A stretch of DNA of 63,414 nt from Bacteroidaceae bacterium (GTDB lineage: Bacteria > Bacteroidota > Bacteroidia > Bacteroidales > Bacteroidaceae), in assembly GCA_017480685.1 (NCBI GenBank), contig JAFUSD010000164.1:1-63414 (forward strand). The letters are read 5' to 3'. Position 1 is the first letter of the stretch; every line of letters begins with the position of its first letter. The notes below the pieces were generated by a model that made no database searches, was not told the DNA's origin, and saw only the letters and a program-made list of their open reading frames with translations. The position numbers and the translations under genes are program-made. This document shows positions 28,053-36,847 of this stretch, in pieces.

Positions 28053-28143
28053 CGTCAGAAGAAACAAAACAACGAATCGCGCATGATGGTATCATTCATC
28101 ATACTGAACTACAAGCGCTCCGACCTCACTCGGCGTTGTGTGT
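28053..28143 (+). repeat. Left copy of the 91-bp direct repeat flanking the R-M cassette
   Basis: Bases 28053-28143 equal 31175-31265 except for one base (ATTCATCATA against ATTCATTATA). Looser similarity continues about 11 bp to the left through the -7 boxes. The repeat covers the leader and first 20 codons of the glycosyltransferase gene. Confidence 0.95.
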
Positions 28144-28154
28144 TTCCCCGATGA
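28083..28154 (+). pseudogene. Remnant of the glycosyltransferase gene start
   Basis: The frame reads MMVSFIILNYKRSDLTRRCV, identical to the start of the intact gene at 31205, then leaves the homology and stops after three codons. It is the left duplicate made when the R-M cassette entered. Bases 28155-28395 hold no gene I recognise, only the endonuclease promoter. Confidence 0.85.
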
Positions 28155-28362
28155 GTTTCTTAAGGTCGGTAACTCCCTCACGTCGCTCTAACGACCAGGC
28201 AAATGCTTGATGAAACAGGAATTGACAAGCTTTAAATGGAAGTAAGGCTCAAGCACTCGTCAAATGTACGACCAGTGCGAATGTCGGCTCTGATTTCTAA
28301 CTTTTCTATTCAAATTGTATAAGTTTTTATCTCGTCTGGCTTATAATCTCGAATATTTTATC

Positions 28363-28370
28363 TAAATTTG
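28363..28370 (+). promoter_or_regulatory. -7 box of the restriction endonuclease gene
   Basis: TAAATTTG, 25 nt before the AUG at 28396. Confidence 0.55.
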
Positions 28371-28395
28371 CAGCAATTCTAAATGTAAAATCAAA

Positions 28396-29118
28396 ATGGC
28401 AGCAAATAAAATAGTCATAAACGATACTGATTACACCTCCAGAGTTTCAAAAGCAGTGAAATTCTTTTGGAACACCAAGAAACGCCAGTTGAAAGACAGT
28501 AAAGATGTGTCGAACCGTGGTGCAGTGGTTGGTGGCAAACAGATGGATGGCTTCATAGATTTACTGAAAAAGGTTGCCGTAGATGCAGGTGTTCCTGCTA
28601 AAAACATCATCACTGATAGGAATTATCTACCTGGATATTTCCGTTCTTCAAAAGACTGGGACATGCTGATTATTGCACCAACAGGAAAGTTGATTGCTGC
28701 CATTGAATTAAAATCGCAAGTGGGCTCATACGGCAACAATTTCAACAACAGGACGGAAGAGGCAATAGGTTCTGCCGTTGACTTGTGGACGGCATTCCGC
28801 GAGGGACAGTTTCCCAATCAGCAGGCTCCGTGGATTGGCTGGCTCATGGTTGTGGGACGCGACGATGCATCTGAGCGTCCCGTGAGGAACTACGAACCCT
28901 ACTTTCCAGTTCGCCCTGAATTCAATGATGCCAGTTATCTGAACCGATACCGCATTCTTTGCCAGAAACTAATCCTGGAACGGCATTACACCTCCGCAGC
29001 ATTGCTGTGGACTAGTGATGTCAACACTTACGGCGACTTGGCAACTGACATCTCTGTCCAGAGTTTTATCAATTCATTCGCAGGGTATCTAAATGGCGTT
29101 AAAGATGAATTCAAGTAA
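28396..29118 (+). CDS. Type II restriction endonuclease, XhoI/PaeR7I family
   Basis: The 240-residue protein matches the XhoI/PaeR7I family, with KDWDMLIIAPTGKLIAAIELKSQ giving the PD-(D/E)XK nuclease centre (Asp89, Glu104, Lys106) and the conserved NNFNNRTEEAIGSAVDLWTA after it. Relatives cut CTCGAG; I infer the same site here. Such sites exist in the window (1353-1358, 20194-20199, 36228-36233), so the host DNA must be methylated if the enzyme is active. The methyltransferase gene starts inside its 3' end (26-bp overlap). Base composition is more AT-rich than that of its neighbours, in line with transfer. Confidence 0.85.
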   Translation: MAANKIVINDTDYTSRVSKAVKFFWNTKKRQLKDSKDVSNRGAVVGGKQMDGFIDLLKKVAVDAGVPAKNIITDRNYLPGYFRSSKDWDMLIIAPTGKLIAAIELKSQVGSYGNNFNNRTEEAIGSAVDLWTAFREGQFPNQQAPWIGWLMVVGRDDASERPVRNYEPYFPVRPEFNDASYLNRYRILCQKLILERHYTSAALLWTSDVNTYGDLATDISVQSFINSFAGYLNGVKDEFK

Positions 29119-30793
29119 TTGCGTGTACGGAGAACGAGCCAACGGAGGCGGACACGGCGATGTGCCTACCGCCCCAGAAGTGGTCAGGTATATGCTTGAC
29201 CTTGTAGGCTATACTGCCGACAAGAATCTTTCCAACATCATCATACTTGAGCCATCGTGCGGTGAGGGCGAGTTCGTCGTTGAGATAGCACACCGTCTGA
29301 TGGAGTCTGCCCTTCGTTTTGGCTTCGATGCACAGGCGGCTTTCATAAGGTGTGTCTATGGCTACGACATCGTGGAGGAAAAGATACAGCGTTGCCGCGA
29401 GCGAATCAAGGAATTGGGACTTAATCCCACAGATGTTCACATCAGAGTAGGCGATTTTCTGTCAGCCCAATTACATGAGGTGGATGTGGTGGTAGGCAAT
29501 CCACCATATGTCAGGTACGAGAATATACCTGCCAGCCAAATTGACTATATCAAGAATACGTTCCCCACGTTTCACTATCGATCCGACCTCTACATCCCCT
29601 TCTTTGAAAAGACACTGAGAGCACTCAAGCCCAGTGGCAAACATTGCTTTATTTGTGCCAACAGATGGTTGAAAAACGAGTATGGCAGGAAACTGCGCAG
29701 ACTTATTGCCAGATGCTTCCGGCTAGAAAGCATCATCAATCTGGAACGTGCCAATGCTTTTAAGGAGGACGTGCTAGCCTATCCGGCTATTACACTGATT
29801 TCCAACAGTACACACCGTGAGACCTTTGAATATGCTGAAGTGGAAAGTATGGACGAACTTGCTAATCTCCATCCGACAGAGAGAAACACCCCTATAGACG
29901 ATGAATGGTCGGATGCTTTCATTCAAACGAACTACAGCCAGCTGTACACCATCGAAGAATTGGGCTTCAAGATTGGCATCGGTGTGGCTACTGGTGCCGA
30001 CAACATTTTCATCTCCTCAGAGTTGCCCAGTCTTGTAGAGCCAGAACTGCTATTGCCTGCCCTGAATGCAAAGGACTTGCGAGGTGACACCATGTGCTGG
30101 CATCAGGAATATTTACTGAATCCTTATACTCCAAGTGGCGAACTCATCAGTCTGACTCATTATCCGCTGGCGGCCCGCTATCTTGAGAGCCATAGGGAAC
30201 GGCTTGCTGAAAGGCATGTAGCCCGTAAGAACACGTCGAAATGGTATAAGACGATAGATCGCATCAATCCTCAACTGAAATCGGAGGCAAAAATCCTGCT
30301 TCCCGATATGTCGGGCAATCGCTATATTTTTGTGGATGAAGGACGTTTTTATCCACTTCACAATCTATACTACGTCATCGGTCATAGCGTCCGCAAACTG
30401 AAGATTCTGAGTGCCATTCTGATGTCGGATATTATCCGTCAGCAAATCAGTAGCATCACCAACAATATGAACGGTGGATTCCCCCGTTGGCAGAGCCAAT
30501 ATCTGCGCAAACTGAAAGTGCCCGACTTCATGGCAATGGAAGGAGCGCAGGAGGAACAACTGATTCAAAGTTACGACGAAATGGATTTTGAAGCCGTGAA
30601 TAGACAAGTCTGTTTGCTTTATAACAATCTGACATCAACACAGAATCGTCGGACAGCCACTCCCAGAGGCCATGCGAAAAAGAAGCAGGAAAGTCAATTG
30701 GAGTTGACATTTGACAAAGATTTTATGCCATCCATGGATAGAGTAATGCATAATAAGGACGTAATGTCCCAACTACTAATTAATCCAAAGTGA
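29093..30793 (+). CDS. Adenine-specific DNA methyltransferase of the XhoI-type system
   Basis: The 566-residue protein has the N6-adenine methyltransferase motifs EPSCGEGEFV (residues 53-62, SAM binding) and VVGNPPYVRY (motif NPPY at 136-139, catalytic), followed by a long C-terminal target-recognition part. Order and overlap with the endonuclease show that it protects the CTCGAG-type site from it. The frame's first AUG is at 29093, and a second at 29105 would also serve. Length agrees with known partners of PaeR7I-type enzymes (about 530 residues, from memory). Confidence 0.9.
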   Translation: MALKMNSSNCVYGERANGGGHGDVPTAPEVVRYMLDLVGYTADKNLSNIIILEPSCGEGEFVVEIAHRLMESALRFGFDAQAAFIRCVYGYDIVEEKIQRCRERIKELGLNPTDVHIRVGDFLSAQLHEVDVVVGNPPYVRYENIPASQIDYIKNTFPTFHYRSDLYIPFFEKTLRALKPSGKHCFICANRWLKNEYGRKLRRLIARCFRLESIINLERANAFKEDVLAYPAITLISNSTHRETFEYAEVESMDELANLHPTERNTPIDDEWSDAFIQTNYSQLYTIEELGFKIGIGVATGADNIFISSELPSLVEPELLLPALNAKDLRGDTMCWHQEYLLNPYTPSGELISLTHYPLAARYLESHRERLAERHVARKNTSKWYKTIDRINPQLKSEAKILLPDMSGNRYIFVDEGRFYPLHNLYYVIGHSVRKLKILSAILMSDIIRQQISSITNNMNGGFPRWQSQYLRKLKVPDFMAMEGAQEEQLIQSYDEMDFEAVNRQVCLLYNNLTSTQNRRTATPRGHAKKKQESQLELTFDKDFMPSMDRVMHNKDVMSQLLINPK

Positions 30794-30808
30794 GAGTTGG
30801 ATGAGTAT

Positions 30809-30852
30809 CTGGATATGAAACAACTGAAGTGATACTGGATATGAAACAACAA
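30809..30852. repeat. Short tandem repeat after the methyltransferase
   Basis: CTGGATATGAAACAACT starts at 30809 and a near copy starts at 30835, 26 bp later. The second copy holds the AUG of a small frame. Confidence 0.6.
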
Positions 30853-31002
30853 CTGACACACATAAACATTGAAAGAGCCACGATATTGCTTTGGTGTAAA
30901 CAAGAAAACTATCATGGATGCCTTCGTAGTATAAAATCGTATTTCAAAGGATACACAATAGGAGAAGTAGATTACAACCGAACAAAACAAATCATAGAAT
31001 AG
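30841..31002 (+). CDS. Small hypothetical protein, 53 residues
   Basis: The frame begins MKQQLTHINIERATILLWCK and ends at TAG 31000-31002. It is too short to classify, has a coding-like composition and lies inside the R-M cassette behind the methyltransferase. It could also be a remnant of an older gene. I see no motif. Confidence 0.3.
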   Translation: MKQQLTHINIERATILLWCKQENYHGCLRSIKSYFKGYTIGEVDYNRTKQIIE

Positions 31003-31140
31003 ACAAGGTAATGCGTTTGAGATTCCCAAATCACATTGACAGGAATTGTTGGAAATCAAGAATGGATTATTATAGAGTAGTAAAAATATAATAAAAAATG
31101 CGCAATCTTTGAATGCTTGATGAAGAAAAGGGAATAATGT

Positions 31141-31171
31141 TTGTTGGTAATTCAAAAAAAGTGTACCTTTG
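31141..31171 (+). promoter_or_regulatory. Promoter of the intact glycosyltransferase gene
   Basis: TTG (31141-31143), 20 nt, TACCTTTG (31164-31171). The TTG and spacer come from the end of the inserted cassette, so the insertion may have supplied a new promoter. The stretch 31003-31140 holds nothing I can name. Confidence 0.55.
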
Positions 31172-31174
31172 TAT

Positions 31175-31265
31175 CGTCAGAAGAAACAAAACAACGAATC
31201 GCGCATGATGGTATCATTCATTATACTGAACTACAAGCGCTCCGACCTCACTCGGCGTTGTGTGT
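31175..31265 (+). repeat. Right copy of the 91-bp direct repeat flanking the R-M cassette
   Basis: This copy runs into the intact glycosyltransferase gene. See 28053-28143. The unit between the two left borders is 3122 bp. Confidence 0.95.
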
Positions 31266-32083
31266 CGAGCATAGAGCAATTTCTGGGTTCTGTGCAGAAA
31301 GAAATAATCGTGGTAGACAACGGCAGCGGCACCGAGGCTCTGAAAAAATTGGAGGTGTTGCGCGGACAGTGCACCCTGATTGAGTGTCGGCAGAACGGCG
31401 GTTTTGGCTGTGGCAACAACCGCGGCGCCGAGGCCGCACACGGCAACTACCTGTGTTTCGTGAACAGCGACGTGACCTTCAGCCACGACTGCATCAGCCC
31501 GCTCGTAGACTACATGCAGGAGCACAGTGAGGTGGGGGTAATCACCCCGCAGCAGCTGAACAGCGAGGGGAAACCGGTGGCAACGTTCAAACACACCCCG
31601 GGCCTGCGCCACGAGCTGCTGGGCGACGGGCTCTTTGAGCGGATGCAACCACAGAAGTATCCAAGGCGTAAGCAGTACGACCGCACTGAGCCGTTCTGTG
31701 TAAGCCAGATTTGCGGACCGCTCATGCTGTTTGACGCACAGAAATTCTGGAACATAGGAGCTTTCGACACCAACATATTCCTCTACTACGAAGAGTACGA
31801 CATCTGCCGGCGCCTGCGCATGCACGGCTACACGTGTGTGGTATACCCCACCCTGACCTACCACCACATACATGGAGGCTCGACCACACCATCACACCAG
31901 ACAACCCGCGAGCTACACATTTCGAAACTGTATACCTACCGCAAACATCACAACCGGATGATGAGCAGCTTGTTCCAACTGGTGAACCTCATGCAGATAC
32001 TACGCAAACCATACAAGTGGTATCTGCTGCCGGTGGTGACAACCGGCGAATATCTGAGCCACTCAATGCGCCACAAGAAATGA
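31205..32083 (+). CDS. Family 2 glycosyltransferase
   Basis: The 292-residue protein has the GT2 fold pattern: VSFIILNYKRSDL at the start, IIVVDNGSG near 35-42, the metal-binding NSDV at 87-90 and DTNIFLYYEEYDICRRL near 190-205 with the likely catalytic acidic residues. It resembles rhamnosyltransferases of surface polysaccharide synthesis; donor and acceptor are unknown. A TTG 36 bp earlier lies in the promoter, so the AUG at 31205 (or 31208) is the start. It is intact despite the cassette placed before it. Confidence 0.9.
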   Translation: MMVSFIILNYKRSDLTRRCVSSIEQFLGSVQKEIIVVDNGSGTEALKKLEVLRGQCTLIECRQNGGFGCGNNRGAEAAHGNYLCFVNSDVTFSHDCISPLVDYMQEHSEVGVITPQQLNSEGKPVATFKHTPGLRHELLGDGLFERMQPQKYPRRKQYDRTEPFCVSQICGPLMLFDAQKFWNIGAFDTNIFLYYEEYDICRRLRMHGYTCVVYPTLTYHHIHGGSTTPSHQTTRELHISKLYTYRKHHNRMMSSLFQLVNLMQILRKPYKWYLLPVVTTGEYLSHSMRHKK

Positions 32084-32105
32084 AAGGATATATGCAAAAA
32101 AAAGT

Positions 32106-32183
32106 GAGGATATCCTCAAAGGGTGTTGACGATATCCTCGCAAGGCGTTGACGATATCCTCAAAGGGCGTTGACGATATCCTT
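32106..32183. repeat. 22-bp palindromic repeat array D (4 units)
   Basis: Units start at 32106, 32128, 32150 and 32172. The first is GAGGATATCCTC and the others are GACGATATCCT(C/T). It ends with ATTTTCAGC (32184-32192), an end motif shared with other arrays. It lies between two converging genes. Confidence 0.9.
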
Positions 32184-32261
32184 ATTTTCAGCAACCGATA
32201 CATCATGGCTGCGAGCCTTGTATCCAGGTAAGAAATCTATGGCATGGAAATCATGAGGAAA

Positions 32262-33413
32262 TCAACCTGCATGCTGCGATGATTCGATAAGGCGGAGCAG
32301 GTGTTCCACTGCGTCGGCCTCGGGTATGTTCATCTCAACACACTCCTTGCCGCGATAGAGACTCACCTTGCCGCGACCGGCACCGACATAACCAAAGTCG
32401 GCATCGGCCATCTCGCCCGGACCATTCACAATACATCCCATAATTCCTATCTTCAGACCCTTGAACTGCGACGTGGCTGCCTTCACTCGGGCAATGGTCT
32501 GCTCAAGGTCGTACATGGTACGACCACAACCAGGACAGCTGATATACTCGGTCTTGGTGATGCGTGTACGTGCTGCTTGCAGTATGCCGTAGGCCACCGG
32601 TATCTCTTTCTCGGGGGCTTCGCTCAGGCTCACACGAATGGTGTCGCCAATACCGTCGAGCAACAGGGCACCGATACCCACGGCACTCTTCAGGCGTCCG
32701 TCCTCGCCCTCGCCGGCTTCGGTCACACCGAGATGGAGCGGGAAGTGCATGTCTTCCAAGTCCATGGCATGCACCATCTGTCGCATGGTGGTGGTCATGA
32801 CCTGCGTGTTGGATGCCTTGACCGAGATGACCACCTGGTCGAAATGCTCCTTGACACACACGCGGAGGAACTCCATACAGCTCTCTACCATACCCTCGGG
32901 CGTGTCGCCATAACGACTCATGATGCGGTCGGAGAGCGAACCGTGGTTCACACCAAGACGCAAAGCCGTACCATTGTGACGGCAGAGGTCGAGCAACGGC
33001 ACGAAACGGTCTTCGAGCCGGTGGAGCTCAGCAGCATACTCAGCATCGGTGAAGTCAATCTTGCGGAACTTGCGTGCAGGGTCTATATAGTTGCCGGGAT
33101 TGATGCGCACCTTGTCGGCATAGCGCGCAGCCACATCGGCCACATTGGCATTGAAGTGGACATCGGCAATGAGCGGCACCGTATAGCCGTCGAGGGCCAA
33201 GCGGTTGCGTATGGCTTCAAGGTTCTCGGCCTCGCGAACTCCCTGTGTAGTGAGGCGCACATACTCGCCACCGGCATCTACAATACGCTTTATCTGCTCC
33301 ACACACCCCATGGTGTCGGTGGTGGGAACCGTAGTCATCGACTGCACACGTATGGGGTTGTCGCCTCCCATAGGCACATTGCCCACACGCACTTCTACTG
33401 TACGGCGTCGCAT
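32262..33413 (-). CDS. ispG: 4-hydroxy-3-methylbut-2-enyl-diphosphate synthase, short form
   Basis: The 383-residue protein has the IspG pattern: the TIM-barrel start NPIRVQSMTTVPTTDT, the middle part VRINPGNYIDPARKF, and the C-terminal iron-sulphur domain with Cys residues in EYISCPGCGRTMYDL and GIMGCIVNGPGEMADADFG. It makes HMBPP in the MEP pathway of isoprenoid synthesis. Most Bacteroidetes enzymes known to me are ~600 residues with a large central insert; here VSLSEAPEKEIPVAYGILQ runs directly into the Fe-S domain, as in E. coli. It overlaps purE by 19 bp, so the two are coupled. Confidence 0.95.
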   Translation of the reverse strand: MRRRTVEVRVGNVPMGGDNPIRVQSMTTVPTTDTMGCVEQIKRIVDAGGEYVRLTTQGVREAENLEAIRNRLALDGYTVPLIADVHFNANVADVAARYADKVRINPGNYIDPARKFRKIDFTDAEYAAELHRLEDRFVPLLDLCRHNGTALRLGVNHGSLSDRIMSRYGDTPEGMVESCMEFLRVCVKEHFDQVVISVKASNTQVMTTTMRQMVHAMDLEDMHFPLHLGVTEAGEGEDGRLKSAVGIGALLLDGIGDTIRVSLSEAPEKEIPVAYGILQAARTRITKTEYISCPGCGRTMYDLEQTIARVKAATSQFKGLKIGIMGCIVNGPGEMADADFGYVGAGRGKVSLYRGKECVEMNIPEADAVEHLLRLIESSQHAG

Positions 33414-33799
33414 AGGCTCAGGATTTTATGTGCAAACACGGCGGCATTCTTAGCTCCATCGATGGCCATAGTGGCAACAGGCACACCTGGAGGCATCTGG
33501 CAGATGGCAAGCAGGGCATCGATGCCTTGCAATGCGCCCGACTTGATTGGCACTCCGATTACTGGCAGCGACGTGTAGGCTGCTATGACTCCTGGCAATG
33601 CGGCCGACATACCGGCACCGGCTATTATCACTTTCACGCCACGAGCCTTGGCACTCTTGGCAAACTCAGCTACCTGCTCGGGGTTGCGATGAGCCGACAT
33701 CACATTAACCTCATAGGCTATACCATGCTCCTCAAGGTAAGCCTTTGCTTTTTCCATTACCGGCATGTCGCTCTGACTGCCCATGATGATTGATACCAT
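33395..33799 (-). CDS. purE: N5-carboxyaminoimidazole ribonucleotide mutase
   Basis: The 134-residue protein has the class I PurE pattern: IIMGSQSDMPVMEKA near the start, VMSAHRNPEQV near residue 35 and GAGMSAALPGVIAA near 62. It moves the carboxyl group in purine synthesis (N5-CAIR to CAIR). It is about 25-35 residues shorter at the C-terminus than usual PurE, because it ends within the ispG start. Its leader shares a 21-nt motif with metF at the same distance from the AUG. Confidence 0.92.
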   Translation of the reverse strand: MVSIIMGSQSDMPVMEKAKAYLEEHGIAYEVNVMSAHRNPEQVAEFAKSAKARGVKVIIAGAGMSAALPGVIAAYTSLPVIGVPIKSGALQGIDALLAICQMPPGVPVATMAIDGAKNAAVFAHKILSLCDAVQ

Positions 33800-33805
33800 A
33801 ATGTA

Positions 33806-33826
33806 ATTTACTATTTGACGATTTAC
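33806..33826 (-). promoter_or_regulatory. Shared leader motif upstream of purE
   Basis: On the minus strand the same 21 nt as before metF (GTAAATCGTCAAATAG and then TAAAT), ending 6 nt before the AUG. Confidence 0.6.
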
Positions 33827-33940
33827 TAATGATTATTTAGTCATTTATTATCTAGTCGTTTATTATCCGGTCGTTTCGACAGGCCATGCACGACCGTATT
33901 ATTATTACCTGACGACATGTCTTTTGGAAGGAGTGCAGCC

Positions 33941-34564
33941 TTATATCCACACAAGCAGTATGAACATCAGTGCACAGACGGTGCCTATAAGAAATCCCAC
34001 AACCACCTGAGCCAGCGAGTGCTGACGCAACACCATACGGCTTGTACCCATCACCCCCGACATGAGCAACATAACACACATTGGGAAAAGCGGATTGAAA
34101 TAGAATAAATAGCTGAAAGCAATGATGGTTCCGAACAATCCTCCCATTCCGGCCATGTGGGTGCTCACCTTCCACCAAGCATTTACCAAAGCACAGATAA
34201 GACCGGTGATGAGCATGGCAAGCACAATGCCACGCATAAACAAAGCCATGCCGGTCTGCATGAAAATAAACACACAACTGGCATAGCTTGCAATGGTTAT
34301 GAAATAAGGCATGTGTCGATGCTCGCGATGACTAAGTTGCCATCGGCTCCATTTGTTGATTCGGCGGAACACTTCAACGCCCAATCGAGGCAACAAAATG
34401 GTAAATACCGCCACAACGACCAGAATAAAGGCCTTGTACCCCCACGGCCACAGTCGCAGATAGCTGAAAAAGAAGAGCCACAGAAACGCCCATATAGGAG
34501 CATAGAATGGTGAGAATATTGCCGAATAAATCTGGGCAAACTTTATTGCATACTTAGTTGTCAC
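33941..34564 (-). CDS. PAP2-family membrane phosphatase
   Basis: From the GTG at 34564 the protein has 207 residues and several membrane segments. KVSTHMAGMGG and SRMVLRQHSLAQVVVGFLIG correspond to the phosphatase motifs of the PAP2 superfamily, which acts on lipid phosphates in the membrane. An upstream AUG (34642) would overlap rpoN by 38 bp and add a hydrophilic stretch not expected in the family, so I prefer 34564. It lies 40 bp after rpoN. Substrate unknown. Confidence 0.82.
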   Translation of the reverse strand: MTTKYAIKFAQIYSAIFSPFYAPIWAFLWLFFFSYLRLWPWGYKAFILVVVAVFTILLPRLGVEVFRRINKWSRWQLSHREHRHMPYFITIASYASCVFIFMQTGMALFMRGIVLAMLITGLICALVNAWWKVSTHMAGMGGLFGTIIAFSYLFYFNPLFPMCVMLLMSGVMGTSRMVLRQHSLAQVVVGFLIGTVCALMFILLVWI

Positions 34565-34604
34565 TGTTCGTTGAGTTTTATGTCTGTCGACGCGCCTCGG
34601 GGCT

Positions 34605-36092
34605 TCATTTTCGCTGGCGCACCAGTGCAGTTTCAATTCCAATCTCGCGCCGATACTTTGCCACAGTGCGACGACTTATATTCATTCCACGTTGCCGTAG
34701 CATCGATTCCAGTGCTTGGTCGGTATAGGGATGAGCTTTGTCTTCTGCGTCAACCATCTCGCGCAAGGCCTGCTTCACTTCCTCATGTTGCAAAGCCTCG
34801 CCATCGGCATTAGTGCGCGAACGCAGGAAGAAGAACGAAAGCGGATAGAGTTGTCCGTCGATTAGAGCGTATTTGTTTTTCCTTACTCTCGACACCGTCG
34901 ACACATCTACGTGTGCCAACTGGGCTACATCAACCAGTCGCATAGTGTTGAGTCGTTGTTCGTCGAGACTGAGTATAAAGTCGCGTTGCAATCGCACAAT
35001 GGCACGCATGGTTTGCAAGAGAGTATGCTGACGTTGACGCACCGAATCTATGAACATCTTTGCAGCTTCGACCTTCATGCGTGTGTATTCGAATGCTTCT
35101 TGCTGCCCCCGTCCTAGTTTGCCGCCGAATGACCGATAATGCTCCAGCTGCTCAGAGTAGTCACGCGACACTTTCAGCTCGGGCACTTCACCATGGTTCA
35201 GCTCTATGTTTATATTGCCGTCGGGCGTCGTATCAATAATGAAGTCGGGCACGATGGCCTGATATCCCATATCGGACGATTCGTTCAATGCCAATCCTGG
35301 GCGCGGATTTAGGTGCGACAACCCGAGCAGAGCCTTGCCCACCATGTCGGGGCTTGCCCCTGTTTCAATGGCAAGTTGCTCTACATTTTGATGTTTGAAC
35401 AGGTCGAAGTACTTACTTAGTATCGTGCGCTCCAATGACAGCAAATCATAGCGTTCGCCAAATCTATCGGGCGTGTCGGCCAGTTGGCGGTCAACCTGTA
35501 TGAGCAGACATTCTTGCAGATTACGGGCACCGATACCTGCAGGTTCGAACTTTTGTAACGTGTGGATAGACTTCTCTATATCTTCTTTTGTTGCATCGAT
35601 GTTGAACTTAAACAGCAAATCGTCGGATATGCCTGCAATGTTGCGGTCTATGAAGCCGTTGGCGTCGAGCGAGCCTATTAGCACTTCGATTATCTCACGT
35701 TGGCGATCGGTCACATTGAAATCGCTGATTTGGTTGTAGAGGTCGTCGATGAACGATTTTGTGTCGCCTATAGGGCGGTCTTCCTCCATGTCACGATTCG
35801 ACTTGGATGTGTAGACAGGAATGTCTTCTACGTCATACACTCCGGTTTCTTCTGCATCGAGCGATGTTTTGTCAGCCGGTTCCATACTGATTTCATCAAT
35901 ATCTGCAGCCTCATCGTCTGTAGAGTCATGCCCTTCTTCAAGTGCTATGTTGTCGAGCAGTTCGGTTTTCACACGGTCCTCAAATTCCACCAAAGGCAGT
36001 TCGATGAGTCGTGCGTTGAGCAATTGCTGAGGGGTCAGCTTCTGTAGTTGGCGCTCAGTCTGTTGCTGTATTTGGACCTGACTGTTGTTCAT
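34605..36092 (-). CDS. rpoN: RNA polymerase sigma-54 factor
   Basis: The 495-residue protein has a Gln-rich region I (QQQTERQLQKLTPQQLLNAR), an acidic region II, the core-binding part and a C-terminal RpoN box in ISRRTVAKYRREIGI. Sigma-54 directs RNA polymerase to -24/-12 promoters and needs an activator ATPase; none is seen in this window. It overlaps the zinc peptidase gene by 4 bp. Length is normal. Confidence 0.96.
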   Translation of the reverse strand: MNNSQVQIQQQTERQLQKLTPQQLLNARLIELPLVEFEDRVKTELLDNIALEEGHDSTDDEAADIDEISMEPADKTSLDAEETGVYDVEDIPVYTSKSNRDMEEDRPIGDTKSFIDDLYNQISDFNVTDRQREIIEVLIGSLDANGFIDRNIAGISDDLLFKFNIDATKEDIEKSIHTLQKFEPAGIGARNLQECLLIQVDRQLADTPDRFGERYDLLSLERTILSKYFDLFKHQNVEQLAIETGASPDMVGKALLGLSHLNPRPGLALNESSDMGYQAIVPDFIIDTTPDGNINIELNHGEVPELKVSRDYSEQLEHYRSFGGKLGRGQQEAFEYTRMKVEAAKMFIDSVRQRQHTLLQTMRAIVRLQRDFILSLDEQRLNTMRLVDVAQLAHVDVSTVSRVRKNKYALIDGQLYPLSFFFLRSRTNADGEALQHEEVKQALREMVDAEDKAHPYTDQALESMLRQRGMNISRRTVAKYRREIGIETALVRQRK

Positions 36093-36823
36093 CTGCGCCG
36101 GCTATTGAGTATCATGATGTAGTAGATGAGTGTGGCCAGTGAGCTGAGTGCAGCCACCACGTATGTGTATGCAGCGGCACGCAGTGCGCTGACAGCATGG
36201 TCGTGGGTGTCGGCATCGGTCAGTCCTCTCGAGTCGAGCCACTGCACAGCCCTTCGGCTGGCATCGATTTCTACAGGCAGTGTTATGAACGAGAAGAGTG
36301 TGGTGAGTGAGAAGAGCACGACACCGATGGCCAGCACTGTGGGGCTACCGGTATAGCTGAGCAGGAGCATGCCTCCAAGCAGCAGCCATGTCATCCACTT
36401 TGAAGCAAAACTTACGACAGGTACGAGTTTTGATCGCATGGTGAGTGGGTCGTAGGCCACGGCGTGTTGCACTGCGTGTCCACATTCGTGGGCTGCTACA
36501 GCGGCTGCCATGATGCTGTTGCTGGCATATACGCCCTCGCTTAGGTTCAGTGTCTTGTCTACAGGGTTGTAGTGGTCGGTGAGTTGTCCGGCCACGCTCT
36601 GTACTCTCACGTCCTTGATGCCGAAGTCGGCCAACATGAGTTCGGCCGTCTCCTTGCCTGTGAGTCCACGGAATGAGCGTATCTGCGAGTACTTCTTGAA
36701 CTTGTTTTGTAGGTTCAGTTGCACCAGCCAGCTCAGTACTGCGATACCGATGAATATGATCCAGTATATCATTGAGTATGACAATCCGCCTGTCATGCCT
36801 TCTGCGCCTAAAGTGTCGTACAT
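36089..36823 (-). CDS. Zinc metallopeptidase, YugP type
   Basis: The 244-residue protein has an N-terminal membrane segment (YWIIFIGIAVLSWLV), the zinc site HECGH at residues 112-116 and further membrane segments. This fits the YugP-like family of membrane metallopeptidases, with the active site near the membrane. The role is unknown. It is followed by rpoN with a 4-bp overlap and lies 24 bp after the small acidic gene, so it shares the trxA transcript. Confidence 0.9.
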   Translation of the reverse strand: MYDTLGAEGMTGGLSYSMIYWIIFIGIAVLSWLVQLNLQNKFKKYSQIRSFRGLTGKETAELMLADFGIKDVRVQSVAGQLTDHYNPVDKTLNLSEGVYASNSIMAAAVAAHECGHAVQHAVAYDPLTMRSKLVPVVSFASKWMTWLLLGGMLLLSYTGSPTVLAIGVVLFSLTTLFSFITLPVEIDASRRAVQWLDSRGLTDADTHDHAVSALRAAAYTYVVAALSSLATLIYYIMILNSRRR

Positions 36824-36847
36824 GTCTTTCTCTCTTTTTTGTTTTTT

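Noticed and set aside
28155..28395. Possible small genes between the remnant and the endonuclease
   Set aside because: Only short frames with stops; the region holds the endonuclease promoter and unrecognised sequence.
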